Below are positions 10,684-19,163 of a stretch of DNA of 64,000 bases, in pieces. Both the position numbers and the translations under genes were made by a program. Below the pieces are notes generated by a model. That model worked only from the letters and a program-made list of their open reading frames with translations, did not search any database and was not told the DNA's origin. Numbering within the stretch: position 1 is the first letter of the stretch; each line of letters opens with the position of its first letter. Source of the DNA: Streptomyces bluensis. Its GTDB lineage: Bacteria > Actinomycetota > Actinomycetes > Streptomycetales > Streptomycetaceae. The DNA lies in assembly GCF_014650715.1 (NCBI RefSeq), contig NZ_BMVM01000011.1, forward strand, positions 124,001 through 188,000, written 5' to 3'.

Positions 10684-10944
10684 GTGCGACTGAGAGTGGA
10701 GTTCACGACCGAGCCCTTCGATCTCGACGAGCCGCCCGCGCACGCGCTGGTGGCCCGCGAGGTCATGGAGACGGCGGACCTCGACGCCGTCGAGGTCGGT
10801 CCCTTCGGCAACACCGCGGAAGGCCGGGCCGACACGGTACTCAGTGCTGTCGACACCGTGCTGCGCACAGCACTGGAGGCCGGTGCCACCCGTGTGTCGT
10901 TGCAGGTGAACGTGATCACCGCGGCCGGGGAGGGCGGTAGGTGA
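10684..10944 (+). CDS. Small thiamine-binding/MTH1187-like protein
   Basis: The 86-residue product resembles the MTH1187/YqgV thiamine-binding family: a beta strand (MRLRVEFTTEPF), a helix, the segment VGPFGNTAEG in place of the usual G-T-x-x-E-G signature, and a closing helix-strand GATRVSLQVNVI. The family is often annotated as thiamine- or HMP-binding, but the role here is not established. A ThDP enzyme (Gcl) nearby makes a cofactor link conceivable; that is inference only. The GTG start follows a GGGGG run. Its TGA overlaps the GTG of the next gene (GTGA), so the two are translationally coupled. Confidence 0.6.
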   Translation: MRLRVEFTTEPFDLDEPPAHALVAREVMETADLDAVEVGPFGNTAEGRADTVLSAVDTVLRTALEAGATRVSLQVNVITAAGEGGR

Positions 10945-11345
10945 CCGGCAACGGGGACCATCCCTTCCTCGCGGCGGTGAAGCCGCTGGTCGACGCCATG
11001 GGCGGCGAGATGCTGCCGCCCGGCGAGGCCGGTCCCGATGACGTGGTGCTCTCCTGGGAGGGCGCCGGCATCGTCGCCGTACGGCTGCCGCAGCTCGCCG
11101 ACTCGCTCGACCACATCCTGGCGGCCATGGAGCGCAAGCAGGGCAAGCCCCTGGCCGAGCTGGACCGCAAGGCCAAGCAGCAGGTCGTCCGGACCCTGGA
11201 GGCACGCGGCGCCTTCCTGGTGCGGCACGGCGTGGAGACCGTGGCCGGGGCGCTCGGCGTCAGCCGCTTCACCGTCTACAACTACATCAACTACGCCAAC
11301 GAGCAGCGGGCCAAGGCGCGAGGGGGCGAAGCAGAGCCGTTGTAG
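10941..11345 (+). CDS. Helix-turn-helix protein (YheO-type HTH_22 C-terminus)
   Basis: The 134-residue protein ends in a clear helix-turn-helix, FLVRHGVETVAGALGVSRFT followed by VYNYINY (about residues 92-118), like the DNA-binding tail of YheO-type regulators. The N-terminal 85 residues (MGGEMLPPGEAGPDDVVLSW...) are not recognised and could bind a partner or ligand. It overlaps the preceding small gene by 4 bases. Position beside purine catabolism genes suggests a regulator, but no target is evident. Confidence 0.65.
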   Translation: MTGNGDHPFLAAVKPLVDAMGGEMLPPGEAGPDDVVLSWEGAGIVAVRLPQLADSLDHILAAMERKQGKPLAELDRKAKQQVVRTLEARGAFLVRHGVETVAGALGVSRFTVYNYINYANEQRAKARGGEAEPL

Positions 11346-11395
11346 AGCCCTGCCCCCGTACATTCAGTTCCGGACGGTCAGGACGGTCGGGACGG

Positions 11396-12655
11396 TCAGG
11401 ACGGGTCGAGGATGACGGGAAGTTCCGCCAGCCCGCGGAACGCGGGGAACGGCACGGTCAGCCAGCGTGCGTCCTCCGGTGCCTCGGCCAGGGCCATGTC
11501 GGGGTACCGCTCGAAGAGCGTGGTGAGGGCGATCTGCATCTCCAGACGCGCCAGTGGGGCGCCGATGCAGTAGTGCGGGCCGACACCGAACGTCAGATGC
11601 TCCGCCTGGACGTTGGGGCGCTTGACGTCCATCCGGTCAGGATCGGGGAAGGCTTCCGGGTCACGGTTGGCCGCGGCGATCGAGATCTGGACGAGCGCAC
11701 CCTTGGGGATGAGCGTGTCACGGATCACGAGGTCTTCCTTCGCGTAGCGGAATGTCGAGTTCTCCACGGAGGTCTCGAACCGGAAGATCTCCTCGATGGC
11801 CGAGGCCATGGCGGCCGGGCCCTGGAGTGCCAGCCGCTTCTGTTCCGGTTGGGCGAGCAGATGGTGGACGGCGTTGCCGATCTGGTACGCGGTCGACTTG
11901 TGGCCGGCGAAAAGCAGCACCCACGCTGTGGAGACCAGTTCGTGGTCGGTGAGCGCGCCGTCCTGGTCCTGCGCCGTGACGAGTGCGCTGAGCAGGCCTC
12001 CGTCCGGCTCCTGCCGCTTCCGCGCGATCAGGTCCACCAGATAGTCGCGCAGATTGCCCTCGGCCACTTCCAGCGCTTTCCTCGCCTCTGGGCCGAAGCC
12101 GGTCCGAGCGACGGTACTGGACCATGCGTGGGCCTGCTTGCGTTCGTTCTCCGGGACGCCCAGAAGTTCGCAGATCACTACGAGCGGCAGCGGGAAGCAG
12201 AACTCCGGCAGCAGATCCACGGGCCCCGAAGCCGAGCACCGGTCCAGCAACTCCTCAGTGATCTCCTGGACGCGTGGACGCAGCGATTCCACCCTCTTCG
12301 GGGTGAAGGTGCTGCCGACGATCCTTCGGAGCCGGGTGTGCTTCGGCGGGTCCGAGAAGAGCATGTTGTCGTCCAGGGCGATCGACGAGTCACCGAAGAT
12401 GCGCTGGTAGGCGTCGATGGCGCCGTACATGTCCTTGCTCAGACGAGAGTCCGCCAGGGCGGTACGGGCGTCGTCGTACCGGGTGATGAGGTAGGTCTCG
12501 ACCCCATGGGGAGGCGACAGCGGACACACGGGGGCTGTCGCCCTGAGCGTGGCGTAGACGGGATAGGGGTTGGCGCGAAAATCCCGACCGCAGGACGAGG
12601 CCGCGGCCGCGGCCTCGTCGGACGACATTTCCTCAGATGCGAGCGCTTCCGTCAT
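11396..12655 (-). CDS. Cytochrome P450
   Basis: A 419-residue soluble bacterial P450. The haem loop FGVGPHYCIG (356-365, Cys363) and the ExxR pair (Glu289, Arg292) are intact. The I-helix reads AGHKST (250-255), where most P450s have A-G-x-D/E-T; the acid is Lys here and the first Thr is Ser, so oxygen activation may be atypical. The substrate is unknown. It is divergent from the FAD monooxygenase, suggesting a shared promoter region and pathway. No ferredoxin gene is adjacent. This and the next two genes interrupt the purine cluster and look acquired. Confidence 0.92.
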   Translation of the reverse strand: MTEALASEEMSSDEAAAAASSCGRDFRANPYPVYATLRATAPVCPLSPPHGVETYLITRYDDARTALADSRLSKDMYGAIDAYQRIFGDSSIALDDNMLFSDPPKHTRLRRIVGSTFTPKRVESLRPRVQEITEELLDRCSASGPVDLLPEFCFPLPLVVICELLGVPENERKQAHAWSSTVARTGFGPEARKALEVAEGNLRDYLVDLIARKRQEPDGGLLSALVTAQDQDGALTDHELVSTAWVLLFAGHKSTAYQIGNAVHHLLAQPEQKRLALQGPAAMASAIEEIFRFETSVENSTFRYAKEDLVIRDTLIPKGALVQISIAAANRDPEAFPDPDRMDVKRPNVQAEHLTFGVGPHYCIGAPLARLEMQIALTTLFERYPDMALAEAPEDARWLTVPFPAFRGLAELPVILDPS

Positions 12656-12933
12656 GGCTGGTCCCAGGGATCGAGGTGCGGGCGGGGTGATGACCGCAGG
12701 GGTGCGTTCCGGCGGTCAGTGGCACGGTTTCCCGTGCGTCGCCGTGAAGTAAACGTCGCTGGGCCATACGGGCCGGGTCGCCCTTTGAATTGCGCGAAAT
12801 GCTCCGTTGACCCGGTCGGCCCATCCCGGGGCGCGCTCCGGTCGCGTGTGCACCGTTTCCGTTGATACACACGGATGGACAGGCACCGTCCGCGACGTCT
12901 CGGACCGGGCCCCGCCGGACGGATGGGAAATCA

Positions 12934-14565
12934 GTGAGCGGACGCGCAGCGGCATCTGTACCAGTTCTCATCGTAGGCGGATCCCTGGTGGGCCTTTCCA
13001 CTTCCGTGTTCCTGGGGCGTCTTGGGATTGAGCACATGCTCGTGGAGCGGCATGCCGGGACGTCAATGCACCCACGCGGCCGTGGAAACAATGTGCGCAC
13101 CATGGAGATTTTCCGGACTGCCGGTCTGGAGGCGCGTATCAGGGAGGCCGCCGCCGCGCTCGCCGGAAATGATGGCGTCCTTCAGGTGGACACCCTCGCC
13201 GGGCACCGGCGACGCTGGATCATTCGGGACATCTCGGCAGGAACGGATGTCTCGCGGATCAGTTCCTCGAACTGGTGCCTGTGCAGTCAGAACGATCTCG
13301 AACCGGTGCTCCTGAGCCGTGCCCGTCGCCAGGGCGGAGACATCCGCTTCGGTACCGAGTTGCTTTCCTTCACGCAGGGGCGAGAAGGAGTCCAGGCCAG
13401 GATGATGCGCCGGGACACCGGTGAGACCTATACCGTGCACGCTGATTTTCTGGTGGCAGCCGACGGGCCCAGGAGCTCCATCCGAAAATCTCTGGAAATC
13501 AGCCAGTCAGGGGCCGGTGATCTGTTCCACAATGTCAGCATCACCTTCCGGAGCAAGAAGCTCAAGGACTGCATCGGAGAAAAGCCGTTCGTCGTCTGCT
13601 ATGTCACCGACCCGAGCGGTGAAGGGGCTTTGCTGCCGGTGGACAACGAGGAGCGATGGGTGATCCATGTTCCTTGGCGCCCGGACAGTGGTGAATCACT
13701 GGAGGACTTCAGTGACGACCGCTGTGCCGCCCACATCCGTGCGGCCGCCGGCGTTCCGGATATCGATGTGGAGATCACCGGAAAGGCTCCTTGGCACGCT
13801 TCCAGTCGTGTCGCGGACAGCTACGGAAAGGGCCGGGTTTTCCTGGCCGGTGACTCGGCACATGAAATGCCGCCCACCGGGGCGTTCGGGTCCAACACCG
13901 GAATTCAGGACGCGCACAATCTCGCCTGGAAGCTGGGCGCGGTGCTCCGCGGCTGGGCGGGCATGCCCCTGCTGGACACCTACCAGCAGGAACGACGTCC
14001 CACGGCCCTCGCGACCATCGCCCGGGCATGCCTGCAGGCGGTCGAGGAGCAGCACCCGGGATTCAGTCCCGAGGAGGGACGCAACAACGACCCGGCGGAC
14101 ATCATGACCGTGGCGCTCTGCTACCGGTATGCGTCGCATGCGGTCGTGGGCGCCTCCCCGGAGCGGCCGGTCGTACCGGAAACCCTCCAGCTCGACGGCG
14201 AACCGGGCAGCCGCGCACCCCATATGTGGATCACACGAGAAGGGCTCCGGATCTCCACGCTGGATCTGTACGAGCGTTCCTTCGTGGTCCTCTCCGGACC
14301 GAGAGGCCACGCGTGGCGGGGCGCGGCCGAAAGAGCGTCGGAAACGCTGAGGGTTCCCGTCGAGGCGTATCTCGTGGGAAGCGGCCGTGACTGCGACCTG
14401 GTGCCCGAGCCGGATGCCGACTGGGGAAAGGTGCACGGCACGGCCGAAGACGGTGCCGTCCTCGTGCGCCCGGACGGTTGTGTCGCGTGGCGGGCGCAGG
14501 CCGGGATGCCGCACCCCGAGCGCGTGCTGACACAGGTGCTGCGGACGGTGCTCTGCCGCGACTGA
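12934..14565 (+). CDS. FAD-dependent aromatic hydroxylase (PheA/TfdB-type monooxygenase)
   Basis: A 543-residue class A flavoprotein monooxygenase. The Rossmann motif VLIVGGSLVG occupies residues 11-20, the DG motif is VAADGPRSSIRK, and the GD motif is GRVFLAGDSAHEMPPTGAFG. A thioredoxin-like C-terminal domain (from about residue 400) is typical of polyketide-tailoring hydroxylases such as the RdmE and tetracenomycin groups. GTG 12934 has GGGA upstream; an upstream TTG at 12862 would add 24 unconserved residues. AT-richer wobble positions (gatttt, ggaaat codons) make its composition lower in GC than neighbouring purine genes, consistent with transfer. Confidence 0.88.
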   Translation: MSGRAAASVPVLIVGGSLVGLSTSVFLGRLGIEHMLVERHAGTSMHPRGRGNNVRTMEIFRTAGLEARIREAAAALAGNDGVLQVDTLAGHRRRWIIRDISAGTDVSRISSSNWCLCSQNDLEPVLLSRARRQGGDIRFGTELLSFTQGREGVQARMMRRDTGETYTVHADFLVAADGPRSSIRKSLEISQSGAGDLFHNVSITFRSKKLKDCIGEKPFVVCYVTDPSGEGALLPVDNEERWVIHVPWRPDSGESLEDFSDDRCAAHIRAAAGVPDIDVEITGKAPWHASSRVADSYGKGRVFLAGDSAHEMPPTGAFGSNTGIQDAHNLAWKLGAVLRGWAGMPLLDTYQQERRPTALATIARACLQAVEEQHPGFSPEEGRNNDPADIMTVALCYRYASHAVVGASPERPVVPETLQLDGEPGSRAPHMWITREGLRISTLDLYERSFVVLSGPRGHAWRGAAERASETLRVPVEAYLVGSGRDCDLVPEPDADWGKVHGTAEDGAVLVRPDGCVAWRAQAGMPHPERVLTQVLRTVLCRD

Positions 14566-14575
14566 GACAACGACT

Positions 14576-14629
14576 GAGAGCAGCAGAGAAGCGGAGAGCA
14601 GCAGAGAAGCAGAGAACCGCAGAGAAGAG
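14576..14629 (+). repeat. 18-base purine-rich tandem repeat, three copies, before the amidohydrolase
   Basis: Units at 14576, 14594 and 14612 share GAGAGCAGCAGAGAAGCG, the third more diverged, and end 3 bases before ATG 14633. The array fills the gap between the monooxygenase stop and the amidohydrolase start. Each unit contains weak Shine-Dalgarno-like AGAGAAG, so copy number could influence translation of the downstream gene. Confidence 0.85.
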
Positions 14630-14632
14630 GAC

Positions 14633-15619
14633 ATGGCGATGACGCTCGTGGGAGACCCTCAGTTCCAGGACGGCCGTGTGGACGTCCACCACCACTTCAC
14701 CGCACCGGCCTGGCTGGACTGGGCAGAAGAACGAGGCGTCGTCGCACGTGACAAGCTGCCCTGGTGGACGCGCTGGGACCTGAGCACGGCCCTGGACGTC
14801 ATGGACAAGGCGGGCATCGGAACGGCCGTCATGACGGTGGCGATGCTGGGCCGGCTCCAGGAGCGCGCGGAGCGCCGGGACAGCGCGCGTGTCGCCCTGC
14901 GGGCGGCGGCCGACGTCGTCGAAAGTCATCCCACGCGCTTCAGGTTCTTCACACCCGTCTTCCTCGACGACCTGGAACTGTCCACGTGGAGCCTCACCTA
15001 CGGCCTCGACGAGCTCGGGGCCGTCGGCGTGAGCACGAGAACCAGCATGAACGGTGTCTACCTCGGCGACGAGACGCATGACCGCCTGCTGAACGAACTG
15101 AACGAGCGGTCCGCGGTCATCAGCACCCACCCCATGGAAGTACCGGCGGGAAACGACCGCGGTACGGGACTGCCGGGAGTGCCGCCCTTCCTCTGCGACT
15201 TCCTTGTGGACACCACACGCGCCGCCATCAACCTCATCAAGAACGGCACCCTGGACCGCTATCCGAACCTCACCTTCATCCTCCCCCACGGAGGAGGCTT
15301 CCTTCCCTACATCGCCACCCGGCTCGAACTCTTCGGCGGGCATCTCACCCCCGAAGTCGAGCCGGGCCGGGTCCGTGACTATCTGCACCGGTTCTACTTC
15401 GACACGGCGGGACCCATGTCTCCCTCGGCCACACCCACCCTGATGGCCACCGTGGACCCGGATCACATCCTCTTCGGCACGGACTGGCCGCCCACCCCCG
15501 GACACGTCGTCACCGACATCACGACACCCGCCCTGGACAACGACCCGGTCATCTCCGGCCGGCAACTCCACGGGATCAACCGGGAGAACGCCCTGCGTCT
15601 GCTGGGTCGGAACCCGTGA
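14633..15619 (+). CDS. Amidohydrolase-family (ACMSD-like) hydrolase or decarboxylase
   Basis: A 328-residue Amidohydrolase_2 protein. Metal-binding features are VDVHHHF near the N-terminus, STHPMEVP, ILPHGGGFLPYI and the late Asp in FGTDWPPTP. These place it with 2-amino-3-carboxymuconate semialdehyde decarboxylase and resorcylate decarboxylase relatives, so decarboxylation of an aromatic acid or ring-cleavage product is as likely as hydrolysis. It follows the FAD monooxygenase by 67 bases in the same direction, so hydroxylation followed by decarboxylation is a reasonable pathway guess. An alternative ATG two codons in (14639) is possible. Confidence 0.82.
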   Translation: MAMTLVGDPQFQDGRVDVHHHFTAPAWLDWAEERGVVARDKLPWWTRWDLSTALDVMDKAGIGTAVMTVAMLGRLQERAERRDSARVALRAAADVVESHPTRFRFFTPVFLDDLELSTWSLTYGLDELGAVGVSTRTSMNGVYLGDETHDRLLNELNERSAVISTHPMEVPAGNDRGTGLPGVPPFLCDFLVDTTRAAINLIKNGTLDRYPNLTFILPHGGGFLPYIATRLELFGGHLTPEVEPGRVRDYLHRFYFDTAGPMSPSATPTLMATVDPDHILFGTDWPPTPGHVVTDITTPALDNDPVISGRQLHGINRENALRLLGRNP

Positions 15620-15691
15620 TGCCGCGTCGCCCTCGGCGGCGAGCGGACCACGGCCTGCCGATGACGGGCGGGCGTTCGTAACCTCGATTTT

Positions 15692-15706
15692 TCAACAATC
15701 CGTTGA
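15692..15706. promoter_or_regulatory. Palindromic operator TCAAC-N5-GTTGA before uraD
   Basis: TCAACAATCCGTTGA is an inverted repeat with perfect 5-base arms. Its right arm overlaps TTGACG (15703-15708), a plausible -35 hexamer with GTTAGC 17 bases downstream. The same arms and spacing occur at 39109-39123 upstream of allantoinase. The cognate regulator is not identified. Confidence 0.6.
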
Positions 15707-15729
15707 CGTCGTGTTGCCGAAGGGCGTTA

Positions 15730-15743
15730 GCTGTTCGAACAGC
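15730..15743. promoter_or_regulatory. Perfect 14-bp palindrome in the uraD leader
   Basis: GCTGTTCGAACAGC is fully self-complementary and sits just downstream of the proposed uraD promoter. It could be a second operator or a leader hairpin. It does not match the actinobacterial LexA consensus. Confidence 0.45.
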
Positions 15744-15773
15744 CCGTCCAGCGACACACGCCACGGAGGCCCG

Positions 15774-16343
15774 TTGACTTCGAGTTCTTCCCCGCCGGGT
15801 CCAGGGCCTGTGTCGGAAGTGGCGCCTGCCGGCCGACGCCCGGCACAGGCCCTGGCGGCGTTCAACGCCCTGGAGGAGCACGCGGCCACAGCGGCGCTCC
15901 GTGAGGCGTGCGCCTCGGCGGAGTGGGGGCGCAGGCTGCTCGCCGGGCGGCCGTACGCCACGACCGACGACCTCCTGCGCGCCAGCGACGCCGCCATGGC
16001 GGAGCTGAGCACAGCGGACCTTCAGGAAGCGATGGCAGCGCACCCGCCGATCGGCCGCCCCGAACCCGGCGACCCCACCTCGGCCCGGGAACAGCGCGGC
16101 ATGGCCGGCGCCTCCGAGGAGCTCAGGGCCGAGATGCTCGAACTGAACCTGGCCTACCAGGACAGATTCGGCCATGTCTTCCTGATCTGCGCGACCGGAC
16201 GCACCGGCGAGCAGATGCGCGACGCGGTCAAGGAACGGCTCGGCAACTCGCCCGAGCAGGAGCGCGAGATCGTCCGCACCGAACTCGGCAAGATCAACCG
16301 CATCCGGCTCACCCGACTCGTCGAAGAGGACGCACCCGCATGA
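15774..16343 (+). CDS. uraD: OHCU decarboxylase (2-oxo-4-hydroxy-4-carboxy-5-ureidoimidazoline decarboxylase)
   Basis: Third step of urate breakdown: OHCU to S-allantoin with loss of CO2. The protein is all-helical, with the catalytic His in AAHPPIG (about residue 90), the S-x-x-E-Q-x-G motif as SAREQRG (103-109), and the FGHVFLICATGR signature. TTG 15774 is chosen because GGAGG ends 4 bases before it; GTG 15810 is an alternative, and conserved sequence only begins near AAFNALEEH. Its TGA overlaps the uraH ATG (ATGA), so it heads a tightly coupled urate operon. Confidence 0.92.
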   Translation: MTSSSSPPGPGPVSEVAPAGRRPAQALAAFNALEEHAATAALREACASAEWGRRLLAGRPYATTDDLLRASDAAMAELSTADLQEAMAAHPPIGRPEPGDPTSAREQRGMAGASEELRAEMLELNLAYQDRFGHVFLICATGRTGEQMRDAVKERLGNSPEQEREIVRTELGKINRIRLTRLVEEDAPA

Positions 16344-16759
16344 GCACCGGCAGCGCGTCTCCGCCGACAGGTTCCGTCCCGCCGAGAAGTTCCGTGTCCA
16401 CCCACATCCTGGACACCAGCGTCGGCCGCCCCGCCCGGGACGTCGCCGTCCACCTCGCCGCCCGCTCCGGTCGCGACGCGCCCTGGCAGGCGCTCGGCCA
16501 TTCCGTGACCGACGCCGACGGACGGTGCAAGGACCTGCCCGCCCTGCCGGACGGGACCACCCACGTCCGGCTCGACTTCGCCGTCGAACCGTACTTCGAG
16601 AAGAAGCAAGCCGATGCGCAGCAGGACGCCCCCGCGAACCGGGACAGCGGCGCGTTCTTCCCGGAGGTCACGGTCACGTTCGCCGTGACGCCGGGCGAGC
16701 ACTACCACGTACCGCTGCTGCTCAACCCGTTCGGCTACTCCGTTTACCGAGGGAGCTAG
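16340..16759 (+). CDS. uraH: 5-hydroxyisourate hydrolase (transthyretin-related protein)
   Basis: A 139-residue HIU hydrolase, the second step of urate breakdown. It shows the catalytic His in VSTHILD (about residue 22), the conserved Arg in HVRLDF, the His of GEHYHVPLLLNPFGYSVY and the diagnostic C-terminal tetrapeptide YRGS. The N-terminal 15 residues are a Ser/Pro-rich extension relative to the core. The ATG overlaps the uraD stop by 4 bases and uricase starts 2 bases after its own stop, so all three are co-translated. Confidence 0.95.
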   Translation: MSTGSASPPTGSVPPRSSVSTHILDTSVGRPARDVAVHLAARSGRDAPWQALGHSVTDADGRCKDLPALPDGTTHVRLDFAVEPYFEKKQADAQQDAPANRDSGAFFPEVTVTFAVTPGEHYHVPLLLNPFGYSVYRGS

Positions 16760-16761
16760 CT

Positions 16762-17709
16762 ATGGCAGTCACTTCCCGCGCCACCCCTTCCCGCCCCTCC
16801 GCCGCCCGCCCCGTACTGGGACAGAACCAGTACGGCAAGGCCGAGACCCGGGTCGTGCGGATCACACGGGACGGCGCCACCCACCACATCAAGGACCTGA
16901 ACGTGTCGGTGTCGCTGAGCGGCGACATGGACGAGGTCCACTACTCCGGCTCGAACGCGAACGTCCTGCCGACGGACACCACCAAGAACACGGTGTACGC
17001 CTTCGCCAAGGAGCACGGCACCGAGTCCGCCGAGCAGTTCGGCATCCACCTGGCCCGCCACTTCGTGACCTCCCAGCCGTCGATCCACCGGGCCCGCATA
17101 CGGATCGAGGAGTACGCCTGGGACCGTATCGAGCACGGCGCCGAGGGCGCGCACTCGTTCGTCCGCACGGGCCAGGAGACCCGCCTCGCCCAGATCACCT
17201 ACGACGGCGAGAGGTGGGAGGTCGTCTCCGGCCTCAAGGACCTGACCGTGATGAACTCGACGAACTCCGAGTTCTGGGGCTACGCCAAGGACAGGTACAC
17301 CACGCTCCCGGAGGCGTACGACCGTGTCCTCGCCACTGAGGTCTCCGGCCGCTGGCGCTTCGGCTGGGCGGACGGCGCGAAGCCGGCACCCGACTGGGAC
17401 GAGTCCTACGAGCAGGTCAGGAAGCACCTGCTCCAGGCGTTCGCCGAGACGTACTCGCTGTCGTTGCAGCAGACCCTCTACGCCATGGGCGCGCGGATCA
17501 TCGACCACCGCCCCGAGATCGACGAGGTCCGCTTCTCGCTCCCGAACAAGCACCACTTCCTGGTGGACCTGGAGCCGTTCGGGCTGAGCAACGACACCGC
17601 CGACTCAGCCGTGTACTTCGCCGCCGACCGTCCGTACGGCCTCATCGAGGCCACGATCCTGCGGGAAGGCTGCGAGGAGCGGATACCCGCCGACCTCACC
17701 AACCTCTGA
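16762..17709 (+). CDS. Urate oxidase (uricase)
   Basis: A 315-residue cofactor-free uricase oxidising urate to 5-hydroxyisourate with H2O2 release. The tunnel-fold protein shows the catalytic Lys in NQYGKAE (Lys26), the Thr-Asp of LPTDTTKNT (71-72), a conserved Gln in SLQQTLYAMG and the His of NKHHFLVDL. The start has GAGGGAG upstream, inside the end of uraH. A roughly 20-residue N-terminal extension is present. Third gene of the urate operon. Confidence 0.96.
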   Translation: MAVTSRATPSRPSAARPVLGQNQYGKAETRVVRITRDGATHHIKDLNVSVSLSGDMDEVHYSGSNANVLPTDTTKNTVYAFAKEHGTESAEQFGIHLARHFVTSQPSIHRARIRIEEYAWDRIEHGAEGAHSFVRTGQETRLAQITYDGERWEVVSGLKDLTVMNSTNSEFWGYAKDRYTTLPEAYDRVLATEVSGRWRFGWADGAKPAPDWDESYEQVRKHLLQAFAETYSLSLQQTLYAMGARIIDHRPEIDEVRFSLPNKHHFLVDLEPFGLSNDTADSAVYFAADRPYGLIEATILREGCEERIPADLTNL

Positions 17710-17773
17710 CACGCATACGGACGCGGACCCGGACACCGACAGCGGGACTTCCAAGGAAGAGGACGACTTAACG

Positions 17774-19147
17774 ATGACCCAGCGCATCGTCATCGAGAAC
17801 GCGGCGATCGCGACCGTGGACGCGAACGACACCGAGTACGCCTCGGGCCATGTGGTCATGGCCGGCAACCTGATCGAGTCGCTCGGCGCGGGCAGGGCCC
17901 CCGAGGGCCTGGAGAACGTCGTACGCCGCATCGACGCCACCGGTCACCTGGTGACCCCGGGACTGGTCAACACCCACCACCACTTCTACCAGTGGATCAC
18001 CCGGGGTCTGGCCACGGACCACAACCTGTTCGACTGGCTCGTCGCGCTCTACCCGGTCTGGGCGCGCATCGACGAACGGATGACGTACGCGGCGGCCCAG
18101 GGCTCCCTCGCGATGATGGCCCGGGGCGGTGTCACCACCGCGATGGACCACCACTACGTCTTCCCCAGGGGCACCGGCGACCTGTCGGGCTCCATCATCC
18201 GCGCCGCCCGTGAGACGGGCGTCCGCTTCACCCTCGCCCGGGGCTCGATGGACCGCGGCGAGAGGGACGGCGGGCTGCCCCCGGACTTCGCGGTCGAGAC
18301 CCTCGAAGGCGCCCTCGCCGCCACCGAGGCCACCGTCGACGAGCACCACGACGCCTCCTTCGACGCCATGACCCAGGTGGCCGTCGCCCCGTGCTCGCCC
18401 TTCTCCGTCTCCACCGAACTGCTGAAGGAGGGCGCCGAACTGGCCCGCCGCAAGGGCGTACGGCTGCACACCCACGGCTCGGAGACCGTGGAGGAGGAGA
18501 AGTTCTGCCACGAGCTGTTCGGCATGGGCCCGACCGACTACTTCGAGTCCACCGGCTGGCTCGGCGAGGACGTGTGGATGGCGCACTGCGTCCACATGAA
18601 CGACTCCGACATCGCCGCCTTCGCCCGGACGAGGACGGGCGTGGCCCACTGCCCCTCGTCCAACGCCCGGCTGGCGGCCGGTATCGCGCGGGTCCCCGAC
18701 ATGCTGGCGGCCGGCGTCCCCGTCGGACTCGGCGTCGACGGCACCGCGTCCAACGAGTCCGGTGAACTGCACACCGAGCTCCGCAACGCCCTGCTCGTGG
18801 GCCGTCTCGGCCCGCACAGGGAAGCCGCGCTGAACGCCCGTCAGGCCCTGCGGCTCGGTACGTACGGCGGTGCCCAGGTCCTGGGCCGCGCACGGGAGAC
18901 CGGCTCCCTGGAGCCGGGCAAGCTCGCCGACCTGGTGCTGTGGCGGATGGACACCCTCGCCCACGCCTCGATCGCCGACCCGGTGGCCGCACTCGTCCTC
19001 GGGGCGGCCGCACCGGTCACCGCCTCCTTCGTGGGCGGCGAGCAGATCGTGGAGAACGGCCGGCTGCTGCACGTCGACGAGGACGCCGTCGCCCGCTCCA
19101 CCCGGGCGGAGGCACGGCGCCTCGCCGACATCGCCGGGAGGTGCTGA
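17774..19147 (+). CDS. 8-oxoguanine deaminase (amidohydrolase superfamily)
   Basis: A 457-residue amidohydrolase of the TrzN/AtzB-related cytosine deaminase group. Metal ligands are visible as NTHHHF (HxH at 68/70), LHTHGSE, WMAHCVHM and GVDGTASNES. Database entries of this type are called 8-oxoguanine deaminase or hydroxydechloroatrazine ethylaminohydrolase. Following uricase by 64 bases, it plausibly deaminates 8-oxoguanine to urate, feeding this operon; guanine deaminase activity cannot be excluded. AAGGAAGAGG precedes the start. It converges with the GH89 gene with a 16-base gap. Confidence 0.85.
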   Translation: MTQRIVIENAAIATVDANDTEYASGHVVMAGNLIESLGAGRAPEGLENVVRRIDATGHLVTPGLVNTHHHFYQWITRGLATDHNLFDWLVALYPVWARIDERMTYAAAQGSLAMMARGGVTTAMDHHYVFPRGTGDLSGSIIRAARETGVRFTLARGSMDRGERDGGLPPDFAVETLEGALAATEATVDEHHDASFDAMTQVAVAPCSPFSVSTELLKEGAELARRKGVRLHTHGSETVEEEKFCHELFGMGPTDYFESTGWLGEDVWMAHCVHMNDSDIAAFARTRTGVAHCPSSNARLAAGIARVPDMLAAGVPVGLGVDGTASNESGELHTELRNALLVGRLGPHREAALNARQALRLGTYGGAQVLGRARETGSLEPGKLADLVLWRMDTLAHASIADPVAALVLGAAAPVTASFVGGEQIVENGRLLHVDEDAVARSTRAEARRLADIAGRC

Positions 19148-19163
19148 CCTCTCACACGCTCTT

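Noticed and set aside
15730..15743. LexA (SOS) box in the uraD leader
   Set aside because: GCTGTTCGAACAGC is palindromic but lacks the spacing and ends of the actinobacterial LexA consensus, and the operon has no SOS role.
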